Part shown: positions 1 through 6,516 of the stretch, in pieces
Numbering within the stretch: the first letter of the stretch is position 1
How the letters are laid out: every line of letters starts with the position of its first letter
From: CAZSAT01 sp964604675
GTDB lineage: Bacteria > Myxococcota_A > UBA796 > CAJQPC01
Length of the DNA: 17,988 nt
Assembly (NCBI GenBank): GCA_964604675.1
Contig: CAZSAT010000136.1
Location: 1 to 17,988 of the forward strand
Reading direction: 5' to 3'
The notes under the pieces: model-generated
Databases searched by the model: none
The model's input: only the letters and a program-made list of their open reading frames with translations
What the model was told of the DNA's origin: nothing
Made by a program: the position numbers and the translations under genes

Positions 1-189
1 CTATTTTTTCTTTAGGCTGCCTGCCATGAATTCAGCTTCTTGAAATGCCGTGATAACTGTAAACAGCGTGCATACGAAAGTCAGTGCAACCATGCTGAAA
101 CCCAGCACGGGTATTGTCAGCGTATTAAACGCATAATCTGATAGATAGAAAACACCTAGCGTGCCGGCTACGTGAGCCAATGTGTGCAT
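1..189 (-). CDS. Small membrane protein, 62 aa, coat-like
   Basis: The protein is 62 residues, mostly two adjacent hydrophobic stretches (about 8-30 and 33-50), and ends in a basic tail (SLKKK). Short hydrophobic proteins with a lysine-rich C-terminus next to a Zot-like ATPase recall filamentous-phage coat or minor coat proteins, but this is inferred from shape and place, not homology. The ATG at 189 has a strong GGGGGTGAT site just upstream, inside the end of the preceding 30-aa gene. Its TAG stop is the first codon of the window. It is the last visible gene of the minus-strand operon. It could equally be a holin-like or assembly membrane protein. Confidence 0.7.
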   Translation of the reverse strand: MHTLAHVAGTLGVFYLSDYAFNTLTIPVLGFSMVALTFVCTLFTVITAFQEAEFMAGSLKKK

Positions 190-192
190 AGA

Positions 193-285
193 TCACCCCC
201 AGATTTTTTGTGCAGCTGCTATGCCCAGTGAAAACAGCGCGATGCCTATCATTATCATAGAACGGGTTACTAATCGTAATTCCAT
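193..285 (-). CDS. Tiny single-pass membrane protein, 30 aa
   Basis: A 30-residue reading frame fills the gap between the ATPase gene and the 62-aa gene. It starts MELRLVTRSM, continues as one hydrophobic helix (about residues 10-25) and ends QKIWG. The basic N-terminus followed by one helix predicts an N-in membrane protein. The ATG at 285 lies 4 nt past the ATPase stop codon and has an AAGGA site about 7 nt upstream, overlapping the ATPase stop. Its TGA lies 3 nt before the next start. The exact fit between neighbours and the ribosome site support it as real. Proteins of this size and form occur among filamentous-phage minor coat proteins; the actual function is unknown. Confidence 0.6.
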   Translation of the reverse strand: MELRLVTRSMIMIGIALFSLGIAAAQKIWG

Positions 286-288
286 ATG

Positions 289-1335
289 CTAATTCCTTTG
301 GGCAAATTTCCCATCAACCGTGAAATCATTTCTTTTCAATAATTCAATAAATAAATTAACATTTTTTATTTCTGGTGGCAGTATGGGTTTCAAATCCTTA
401 TACATGGTGGCCACTTCAAATACGCCGGCAAATCTAACAATGTCTATCCACTCATCAACCTGCAAATCCTCACTTCGATTGCTGTAAGCAGCTGACCACG
501 CCTCCTGCCCGATTATGTCATCATCATCAGTATTAACACCTTCCAGCTGATAGCCCAGCCGCCGCCATTCCTCCTGCGTTGCATCGCCAAATGTATCCTG
601 CCAGTATCGTGGGATAATGTGCGCCTGCTCAGGGTAGTGGCCGTAGGTGTTTTTTACGCCGAACCATGCGTGGTACCAGTCTGCCTCATGCCAGAACGGT
701 GGCCACGGTCTTTTACGTTTTGGGGGCGTAAATTGCTCTTTCCAGTCGTGTATTGCAAAAGCCACGCCATACCCGTCACCGATTTTGCGGCACTCAACAA
801 AAAGGTCTATTTGTTCTAATACACCGCGATCTAATCCGCGTGGGTACTGGGTGGTAAAGACTATCTCCAATCTATCTTTACGTATCTGAACTAGAAACTG
901 ATTCAGCCCGAAATTGATATTGCTATTCCACTTGGTAGAAGCACCCAAACTTTGTACTTCATCTATCAATAAAATGCCGTCATGGATACTGCGGTCACGC
1001 GGATCAGTCAGGCGATCCACTAAGAAACCGTCAGCTACATCAACCGCCGTGCTGGGGTAGTTCGAGAACGTGCGGCAGTGATGAAACCCAGCATCGCGGT
1101 AGGCATACGTTAGCAGCCTGCCCAATGTGGTCATGGCCAGTGTTTTGCCCTGACCGCGTGGCCCCATCAGCATGATAGCCATAGGGGTGAAACTTTCCTG
1201 CAAACTGGGCGGCCTGATTGTTAAATCCTGATCGCGCTGTTTTATGTTGCCACCTGCACCAACCGTGGGGCCAGGCGTCCAAGAAATATTCTTACTCTTG
1301 GCCAGCGTGCTTTTGCTCAAATGGCTGCCAATCAC
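289..1335 (-). CDS. P-loop ATPase, Zot/FtsK-HerA-like (virion assembly or DNA export)
   Basis: A 348-aa NTPase. Walker A is GPRGQGKT (residues 58-65), Walker B is ILLIDE (121-126), and TTQ (161-163) is followed by a conserved-looking RGLDRGVLEQIDLFVECRKI block. This order (P-loop, acidic Walker B followed by VQ, then TTQ and an LD...D.F..C segment) is that of Zot/pI proteins and related HerA-FtsK packaging ATPases, which power assembly or export of filamentous and other membrane-associated viruses. Unlike typical pI/Zot, I see no transmembrane helix, so membrane anchoring may come from the neighbouring membrane proteins. The start is GTG, overlapping the preceding TGA in a GTGA junction, so translation is probably coupled. 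The C-terminal ~150 residues are Trp/Asp rich and not recognised. Confidence 0.75.
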   Translation of the reverse strand: MIGSHLSKSTLAKSKNISWTPGPTVGAGGNIKQRDQDLTIRPPSLQESFTPMAIMLMGPRGQGKTLAMTTLGRLLTYAYRDAGFHHCRTFSNYPSTAVDVADGFLVDRLTDPRDRSIHDGILLIDEVQSLGASTKWNSNINFGLNQFLVQIRKDRLEIVFTTQYPRGLDRGVLEQIDLFVECRKIGDGYGVAFAIHDWKEQFTPPKRKRPWPPFWHEADWYHAWFGVKNTYGHYPEQAHIIPRYWQDTFGDATQEEWRRLGYQLEGVNTDDDDIIGQEAWSAAYSNRSEDLQVDEWIDIVRFAGVFEVATMYKDLKPILPPEIKNVNLFIELLKRNDFTVDGKFAQRN

Positions 1336-1733
1336 TTGGCACCGTCAGTAGGGGCCATTTGTGCTGACTGATCCATGCGGTTGAACCAGCTTTGGCCCAG
1401 TAGAGCCAGCCGCCGTTGTTCACCCGTTGCAACCTGAATGTATTGATTCGTGCTTAGGCCATCGCGGGCACGGTTCAGCTGGCCAGCCTGAAATATCAGC
1501 TGCTCAAGATTAACGCGGCCATGCCGTGCCATTTGCTTTGCCAAAAACCGTTTGGCCATGCCTATTTCCGCGTCACTGAAATAACTTTGCGGTATCCAGT
1601 TCTGGCGATCACGAGTTACTTGCAACAGTGGTGCAGCAAGGTTGTTGCCGCCGCCGTTGCCCATTGGCCGGCCTATGTAATCACCCGCGCTAGGGCGGTG
1701 TTTCTCGTCAGCTTTTTTGATTTCTTCTGCCAT
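1332..1733 (-). CDS. Uncharacterised soluble protein, 133 aa
   Basis: I do not recognise this protein. It has no membrane helix. A charged, Gly/Asn-rich N-terminus (about 1-35) precedes a predicted helical part (about 50-125) rich in Arg, Gln and Ala. The ATG at 1733 has an AGGAGT site about 8 nt upstream. The gene overlaps the start of the P-loop ATPase gene by 4 nt and lies 3 nt after a membrane-protein gene, so it may be a cytoplasmic partner or regulator of the ATPase. That role is inferred only from position. Confidence 0.7.
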   Translation of the reverse strand: MAEEIKKADEKHRPSAGDYIGRPMGNGGGNNLAAPLLQVTRDRQNWIPQSYFSDAEIGMAKRFLAKQMARHGRVNLEQLIFQAGQLNRARDGLSTNQYIQVATGEQRRLALLGQSWFNRMDQSAQMAPTDGAK

Positions 1734-1736
1734 TGT

Positions 1737-2519
1737 TTACACTCCTGGGGGCGGTAGATCAGTGGGGCTTTGCGCCTGAACAAATAGGAATATGGCCAGC
1801 AGCATGGCAAATACAAAGCCGGCACCGACTATTGCATCAGCTTTGCCCAATCCACCACCGGCACGCCTGAACCACGTAACAATATCTATGGGGTTTAGTG
1901 CCAGATATAAATATTCTGCACGCTGTATGCCCCTATCCGTGGGCTGTTCGGTGCCCGTCATGGCTTCTTCGAGCAATGCCCGTGGCACCAGTGGCACCAG
2001 TTCTGGGGTTTCTAGTTTCTCGTTTGTGATCTGAACATCAACGGGTATTTGATAAACTTCGTTACTTTCATTGTCCACAACTTCTGAATACACCGTTTTA
2101 TATTCAAATGTATCGGTCACGCGCATCAGCAACCAAAGCGGCTGCAAAAAATGGAAATAGGGCACGAGCTTTTTCCACCACTTGAAATACGCGATGGCAC
2201 CGAAAAACAGCATAATCAGCAATGACGGCCCAATAGCATAGGCAAAGGTCATGCGCCATACCAGAGCTATTGTTATTGATAGCACCATGAACGCAACCAC
2301 CCAGACTGATGCCATGATTGCCAATGCGAACATCAGGCGCAGCAACCTTGCACCGGTTGCCGGCAGATACCTGCCCTTTGATCCGAATAGCCGTATCAGT
2401 TCGCTGCGTGGTGCCTGAGCTATATAACTATGGGGTTGAGCAATGACCATGACCCGTTCATAAATGGGGCCGACTGGGTTCGGTGTTTTACGTAGCTTTA
2501 TGGTTGGCATTTTCATCAT
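1737..2519 (-). CDS. Multi-pass membrane protein, 260 aa, unknown function
   Basis: The first ~60 residues are soluble and basic. Two long hydrophobic segments follow (about 62-85 and 92-112), then a soluble middle domain (about 120-215) and a last helix near the C-terminus (about 230-250) ending in PTDLPPPGV. No known motif is visible. The start is ATGATG, overlapping the previous stop (ATGA), so it is translated together with the single-pass protein before it. Its place directly upstream of the 133-aa protein and the ATPase suggests a membrane-embedded part of the same assembly or secretion machine. Confidence 0.7.
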   Translation of the reverse strand: MMKMPTIKLRKTPNPVGPIYERVMVIAQPHSYIAQAPRSELIRLFGSKGRYLPATGARLLRLMFALAIMASVWVVAFMVLSITIALVWRMTFAYAIGPSLLIMLFFGAIAYFKWWKKLVPYFHFLQPLWLLMRVTDTFEYKTVYSEVVDNESNEVYQIPVDVQITNEKLETPELVPLVPRALLEEAMTGTEQPTDRGIQRAEYLYLALNPIDIVTWFRRAGGGLGKADAIVGAGFVFAMLLAIFLFVQAQSPTDLPPPGV

Positions 2520-3013
2520 GATGCAATCGTTGCTCCTGGCCCAGAATTAAAAAACCATACTGCAGCTGCAATGCCCAGACCGCCAAAGGTCAGCAACATA
2601 AAACTGCCGGCCAGTATTCGATACCAAAGCATTGCCCCGCTGTTTTTACCGTCCTTTGCTTCAGCTTCCAACGGTGCCTTTTGTTCAGTAGTAGCAATGG
2701 CCAAATCTGCTATACGTTCCACTAATTCCAGCGGCGGAGACTCTTTAGACGGTGTTAGAGGCAAGATAGAGTGATCCTCAACCACTATGGCCCGCTGGTG
2801 CTGGTCATACGGCGGCTCTGGTGGTTCCAATGTGCTTAGATCAGTGGGTGTATCAACATCAACAGCCGGTTTATTGGGTACAAAGAAATCACTGCGCCTT
2901 ACTGCATGGGCCTGTTTGCTACGGTGGTCTACTACGTATTTATCTTTCAATATGCCGGTGCTGGTAGACCATTTGCCAGCGACATTGAATCTATAGATTT
3001 TTACTTCAGCCAT
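2516..3013 (-). CDS. Tail-anchored membrane protein, 165 aa, unknown function
   Basis: A soluble N-terminal part (about 1-50, with several aromatic and basic residues) leads into a Pro/Glu-rich linker (about 50-95) and a single hydrophobic helix near the C-terminus (about 131-155). No signal peptide is visible, so a cytoplasm-facing, tail-anchored topology is most likely. The ATG at 3013 has a GGGGG site upstream, 12 nt after the previous gene. The gene overlaps the following multi-pass protein by 4 nt. I do not recognise the family; an assembly-complex subunit is an inference from the operon. Confidence 0.65.
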   Translation of the reverse strand: MAEVKIYRFNVAGKWSTSTGILKDKYVVDHRSKQAHAVRRSDFFVPNKPAVDVDTPTDLSTLEPPEPPYDQHQRAIVVEDHSILPLTPSKESPPLELVERIADLAIATTEQKAPLEAEAKDGKNSGAMLWYRILAGSFMLLTFGGLGIAAAVWFFNSGPGATIAS

Positions 3014-3025
3014 GAAACCCCCATG

Positions 3026-3376
3026 TCATTTGTATCGGTCTGCAATCGAATAATGGCGGCGGGCGCCGTCAATGTTTTCATTCTCAAGGTAGTACCAATG
3101 GGCCTGCCAATCGTAGGTAATATCCGCAAATCGTGATTGCTCAGGCGGTATGCCGCGTGCTTTTTCATCCTGGCGTAATCGCATGACGTGCAGCAGCCGC
3201 ATGCCATAGGGTGCGCCTAGTGCATGGGTGCCGTTTGTCCATCGCCGTGCGTTCTGCGGTGCGGCATCAATAATTTTGTAGAGTGAATTGAGACTAGATA
3301 AACCCAACGCCATGCGGGTGTAGTGAAGTTCCCGCTCAATTGCGTTACGTGGTGCTAGCAGCCGGTTTGTGGTCAT
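3026..3376 (-). CDS. Soluble protein, 116 aa, first gene of the left operon
   Basis: The frame is open back to 3445, but I prefer the ATG at 3376. GAGAG stands about 9 nt before it, and the longer form would read through the 3421-3440 palindrome and likely promoter. The preferred product starts MTTNRLLAP, is basic and helical in its first half (about residues 6-75, many Arg/Leu) and has a Trp/Tyr-rich segment (DWQAHWYYLENE) near the end. No membrane helix is present. As the promoter-proximal gene of the assembly operon it may be a DNA-binding regulator, but no clear helix-turn-helix can be shown. Confidence 0.6.
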   Translation of the reverse strand: MTTNRLLAPRNAIERELHYTRMALGLSSLNSLYKIIDAAPQNARRWTNGTHALGAPYGMRLLHVMRLRQDEKARGIPPEQSRFADITYDWQAHWYYLENENIDGARRHYSIADRYK

Positions 3377-3475
3377 GATAGCCATCTCTCTTATATATAA
3401 AAGATATAGACCAGCCGCGATAGTATCGTACACGATACTATTCAATTTCCCGAAAACATACTACATGTAGTAGGT
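3377..3475. promoter_or_regulatory. Divergent regulatory region with two palindromes
   Basis: This stretch lies between the left (minus) and middle (plus) operons. It contains a 20-bp inverted repeat at 3421-3440 (9-bp arms TAGTATCGT/ACGATACTA around AC) and a perfect 14-bp palindrome TACTACATGTAGTA at 3459-3472 that ends 3 nt before the plus-strand ATG. An AT-only element, TTATATATAA, lies at 3391-3400. The palindromes look like operators for a dimeric repressor controlling both operons. The second one overlaps the ribosome-binding region of the coat-like gene and could also act on the mRNA. I could not assign -35/-10 boxes with confidence. Confidence 0.55.
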
Positions 3476-3679
3476 ATGAGTCGTATAGCAGTTGGCATAG
3501 GACTATTTTTAGGCATTGCGCTGGCCGGATCAGCTATTCCGGCTATCGACACTATGGCGCAGGCCAATAACCATGCCCAGGCAGGGGGCATTGTCGAACG
3601 ATTTACCCAAATGTGGGCACTTCTCATTGTAATTCCATTAGCGGCGGCAGCTGTTTACGGCTTTGCCGCATTAAGTAGG
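3476..3679 (+). CDS. Coat-like protein, signal peptide plus one helix (3' end lost in gap)
   Basis: The visible 68 residues begin MSRIAVGIGL and show a signal-peptide-like N-terminus with a plausible cleavage after AQA (residues 28-30). A short polar segment (NNHAQAGGIVERFTQM) follows, then a second hydrophobic helix (about 47-66) ending ALSR. Signal peptide, short exposed segment and one membrane helix followed by a basic residue is the plan of filamentous-phage major coat proteins, hence the call; it rests on architecture only. The gene runs into a 100-N assembly gap, so its end is unknown. The ATG at 3476 is preceded by the palindrome at 3459-3472. Confidence 0.6.
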
Positions 3680-3779
3680 NNNNNNNNNNNNNNNNNNNNN
3701 NNNNNNNNNNNNNNNNNNNNNNNNNNNNNNNNNNNNNNNNNNNNNNNNNNNNNNNNNNNNNNNNNNNNNNNNNNNNNNN
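3680..3779. other. Assembly gap (100 N)
   Basis: Exactly 100 N bases. The round number suggests a placeholder of unknown true length, so reading frames running across it are not trustworthy. The gap falls in the coat-like gene cluster and may hide the 3' end of that gene and one or more further small genes. Confidence 0.97.
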
Positions 3780-3780
3780 A

Positions 3781-3864
3781 GACGTTAACACGGGCGATTT
3801 CGATTGCCCGCCGTGCTATCTGACGGCACGTACTACAACGAATCAGGTCAGGGGAAAGGGGTAA
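3781..3864 (+). CDS. Possible 3' end of a gene lost in the gap
   Basis: From the gap edge, one plus-strand frame stays open for 27 codons and stops with TAA at 3862-3864, 4 nt before the next ATG. It contains an FDCPPCYL segment, a CxxC pair that could bind zinc or form a disulfide. The tight spacing to the next gene is what an operon neighbour would show. The competing frame that would continue the preceding coat-like gene across exactly 100 N stops at 3823. Either may be right, because the gap length is unknown. Confidence 0.3.
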   Translation, partial: DVNTGDFDCPPCYLTARTTTNQVRGKG

Positions 3865-3868
3865 CGCC

Positions 3869-4147
3869 ATGACTACTTTTGCATACGAACAACGGGGCAA
3901 CATAGGGCCGGCAGTCGCGTCATTGATACTCGGGGTTATTTTTCTCGTGATCGGTGGTTCGCTCATGTCTACAATCGTTTCTAACTACGTAACCGCAGGA
4001 ACGACTACAGGCATAGGTTCATTTGGTGGCACGCAAGGTACCTTAGACTTGGTACCTCTAGTGGCAGCTGCGGTGATACTTGTGGCCGGCGCATCCATGA
4101 TTGGGGCACCAGCTTTCAATATCGTCAAAGGACAGCTTAAGAAATAA
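3869..4147 (+). CDS. Two-helix coat-like membrane protein, 92 aa
   Basis: A short polar N-terminus ending in ...QRG (residues 8-10) is followed by a helix (about 12-36), a Thr/Gly/Ser-rich loop (about 38-58) and a second helix that starts LVPLVAAAV (61-69). The protein ends in a lysine-rich tail. This layout matches the major coat proteins of spindle-shaped archaeal viruses (fusellovirus VP1/VP3 type) as I remember them. The RG before the first helix also recalls a class III (pilin-type) leader. Both are family resemblances, not proof. A GGGGAAAGGGG site precedes the ATG, and the next gene's ribosome site begins at its stop codon. It is probably an abundant structural protein of the particle or a pilus-like filament. 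Confidence 0.6.
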   Translation: MTTFAYEQRGNIGPAVASLILGVIFLVIGGSLMSTIVSNYVTAGTTTGIGSFGGTQGTLDLVPLVAAAVILVAGASMIGAPAFNIVKGQLKK

Positions 4148-4159
4148 GGAGTAAGCGTT

Positions 4160-5659
4160 TTGCAAACGCACGGATTAAAAAATCCGGCTCTGAATTTGGG
4201 GCGGTTGCCGTCATTCTTTTTGATTGCGGCAGCCGCCTTAATCTTTATCCGGTTAGCACTTGTACTGATCGACCCCAACCATTTAGGGGTTGATGGTGGT
4301 GCATACCTAGTAGGGAGAAATCATGTACTCAATATTGGAGAAACGAACAGCGCGTTCACTCGTTTACCCCTTGGCCCTGGCTGGCTGCTTGTACCTTTCA
4401 CGGCGTTATTCGGTGACAACGCGGGCTATAAAGTATGGTCGGCGCTATTCTCAGTCGTTCCAGCACTCCCCGCAGCGTATCTACTTGCAGGGCGTTATCT
4501 CTCAAAAGGCTGGGCAGCTGGGGCGGCGTTCATCGCTGTTGGCGGCTGGCTTAGCACGGAAATGTTCGTCACGGGTGCGCTGCCGCTAATCGGTTTTGGA
4601 TTCACCATGCTGGCTATGTGGGGCGTTGCGGGCATTGCTGATCCTAGAGCGAAGCGCCGCCGCAAATACGGCATAACCATCGCACTGGCACTGCCGCTGC
4701 TGGCATTGACCAATCACACCGCAGCTGGGATCAGCGCAATCATATTGCCCGTTTGGACAATCGCACTGTATTCCCGCTATAGGTTCAGGAAATCAGATCT
4801 GATATTCCCCGTTATTGCTGGCATTGGCTTAGCAACATTTGCATGGCCGTGGTATCCACAAGTGCAGGTGGGCAGCGATATTTACCGTTACCCTGGCCCA
4901 ATACTGTTTTTGCGTGAAACGGTCATGGATATCGGGTATTACGTTGCAGCAGCTGCATTTGTTACCAGCTTTTACGCATGGAAGCGCAAATGGCACGCAA
5001 TGGCCATTACCATAGCTTTTCTGGGATTCTGGGCACCGTTCTATTCATTTGACGAAACCATAGTCAATCTGACGTACCGTGGCCGGTTCCTATGCTCAAT
5101 GCTCATGCCCATAGTCTGGGTGGCTGAACTGCGTGACCGTTTGGCAGATAAACCCATAGCAATGCAAAAAGGTGTACTGGGCATGGTTGCAGCTGCAATA
5201 GCTATTGGCAGTCTCATGACCTTTAATGCCCAGCGCGACTACAGCACGTTTGTAAATCCTGATGTAGAAAAAGTATTGGCAGCTGTTGAACTGCACCCAG
5301 CTAAAGGTTCGATCATCACCAGCAATTTTGGTGAGGGCACTTGGTATCAGGGTTTGACGGGCAGAAGCGTGTATTACACGTTTGCCCATGAACCGCCGCG
5401 TGCATTTACGCAAAGCGATCAGGACGTTAGGTGCATATTCAATTGGGTTGCTGATTGTGATGTTGCAGCAGCCATACAGCGATTGGATGCATCCCACGTT
5501 GTCATCAACCGGCATTGGCCAGCTGACTGGGGCCAGATTTACAAGGCACCAGGGGACGGGCGTGACCGCCTAGCGTTATGGCTGCCACTGGATCAGGCCG
5601 CATGGTTGGAACCTATCGCCGTATCGAATGAGGTCAAAGCATGGTCTATCAGGCGATAA
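4160..5659 (+). CDS. GT-C-fold membrane glycosyltransferase-like protein, 499 aa
   Basis: An integral membrane protein with about ten hydrophobic segments followed by a soluble C-terminal domain (about 365-499). The first helix (about 17-38) is followed by an exposed loop with VDGGAY (Asp45), Glu61 and FTRLPLGPGW (66-75). This arrangement is typical of PMT/ArnT-like GT-C glycosyltransferases, which use lipid-phosphate-linked sugars on the outer face of the membrane; acidic residues in the first loop are catalytic in that family. No WWDYG motif of STT3/AglB is seen. The start is TTG with AAGGAG 8 nt upstream, following the coat-like gene by 12 nt. It probably glycosylates a surface or virion protein, or builds a glycolipid, together with the next gene. 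Substrate cannot be told. Confidence 0.65.
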   Translation: MQTHGLKNPALNLGRLPSFFLIAAAALIFIRLALVLIDPNHLGVDGGAYLVGRNHVLNIGETNSAFTRLPLGPGWLLVPFTALFGDNAGYKVWSALFSVVPALPAAYLLAGRYLSKGWAAGAAFIAVGGWLSTEMFVTGALPLIGFGFTMLAMWGVAGIADPRAKRRRKYGITIALALPLLALTNHTAAGISAIILPVWTIALYSRYRFRKSDLIFPVIAGIGLATFAWPWYPQVQVGSDIYRYPGPILFLRETVMDIGYYVAAAAFVTSFYAWKRKWHAMAITIAFLGFWAPFYSFDETIVNLTYRGRFLCSMLMPIVWVAELRDRLADKPIAMQKGVLGMVAAAIAIGSLMTFNAQRDYSTFVNPDVEKVLAAVELHPAKGSIITSNFGEGTWYQGLTGRSVYYTFAHEPPRAFTQSDQDVRCIFNWVADCDVAAAIQRLDASHVVINRHWPADWGQIYKAPGDGRDRLALWLPLDQAAWLEPIAVSNEVKAWSIRR

Positions 5660-6516
5660 AGCGCGACAACATAGCATGCACCACGGCAATGGCCGTCATT
5701 ACTGGTGGTTTGTTTTTCACCATGATGACCGCATCGCCGCTGTATCAGATAACAACCACGGTGCTGTTCAGCTGGTGGGTATTTGCCGTTGTCGCGTTCT
5801 ATGCGGCGCGTAGGTGGCCGCAGATACTCTGGGGCATAGTGCCGCTGGCCTTTGCACTGCTGGGTTCTATGTTTATCGAATTTGCCAGCGATCCAATACG
5901 GCTCAAGGGATTCATGGCTAATGATAATCATGCAGCTGGGTTGCTGACACTGGGCATAGCATTTCTACTGACGCGCAAACCAACGCAGGATCAGTGGCCA
6001 TTTGATTGGTACGCACTTGCAGCACTGCCGCTGGCATTTGGCGTGATGATGACGGGCAGCCGCCTTGCACTGATTGTCGTGGCCTTTAGTTTTTTTGTTT
6101 ACGCATTCCAGCGCAATAACCTCAAACTAGCCATAATGCTGGTAACGGTACTGGCCATCGGTCTGCTGAATAGTGACATTGCCGCAGGACTGCGCATGCA
6201 GAGCGATCATGTTGCAGACATAGGCGGCAGGCTCAATGCGGGCATGGTGCCTAACGGTTTGCTAGGGCAGGAGAGTGGGTGGTTATTTTTCCATAATGCA
6301 CCCGTTCAGATTGCGTACAACGCAGGCTGGCCGGCTGCAATTGCATGGCTGGGCCTTGCGGGGGGTTCGGTACTGTATGCCATACGTAAACACAACGGCT
6401 TAATGCTGGTATTGCCGGCACTTATGCTTTGCACCCTGGATCATTATTTCTGGTGGCCTGGCACGCTCGCGCCCTTATTCTGGGCAGTTATGGGGGCAAC
6501 CCATGCGCGTGCCTAG
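5641..6516 (+). CDS. O-antigen ligase / PglL-like membrane protein, short form
   Basis: A 291-aa protein with about eight or nine membrane helices. Three hallmarks of the Wzy/WaaL/PglL family occur in order: an ANDNHAAG segment (93-100), TGSRLALI (138-145), and FFHNAPVQIAYNAGW (216-230) with the His-Asn pair (H218, N219) in the large external loop. Family members join lipid-linked sugars to lipid A, to polymer ends or, in PglL/PilO, to pilin serines. It is shorter than the usual ~400 or more residues, with fewer N-terminal helices. It overlaps the GT-C gene by 19 nt and uses a GAGG site inside it, so the two are co-translated. Together they look like a glycosylation module aimed at the surface proteins coded downstream. 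Confidence 0.7.
   Translation: MVYQAIKRDNIACTTAMAVITGGLFFTMMTASPLYQITTTVLFSWWVFAVVAFYAARRWPQILWGIVPLAFALLGSMFIEFASDPIRLKGFMANDNHAAGLLTLGIAFLLTRKPTQDQWPFDWYALAALPLAFGVMMTGSRLALIVVAFSFFVYAFQRNNLKLAIMLVTVLAIGLLNSDIAAGLRMQSDHVADIGGRLNAGMVPNGLLGQESGWLFFHNAPVQIAYNAGWPAAIAWLGLAGGSVLYAIRKHNGLMLVLPALMLCTLDHYFWWPGTLAPLFWAVMGATHARA

Noticed and set aside
3391..3400. TTATATATAA as an archaeal TATA box
   Set aside because: It is too close to the minus-strand ATG and too far from the plus-strand ATG for the usual spacing; AT-only stretches of this kind are not diagnostic.
3377..3445. N-terminal extension of the 116-aa gene to 3445
   Set aside because: It would translate through a 20-bp palindrome and the likely promoter; the ATG at 3376 has the better ribosome-site spacing.
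3655..3966. 103-aa minus-strand frame across the N gap with CSTC residues
   Set aside because: It depends on the gap being exactly 100 bases and opposes the well-supported 92-aa gene.
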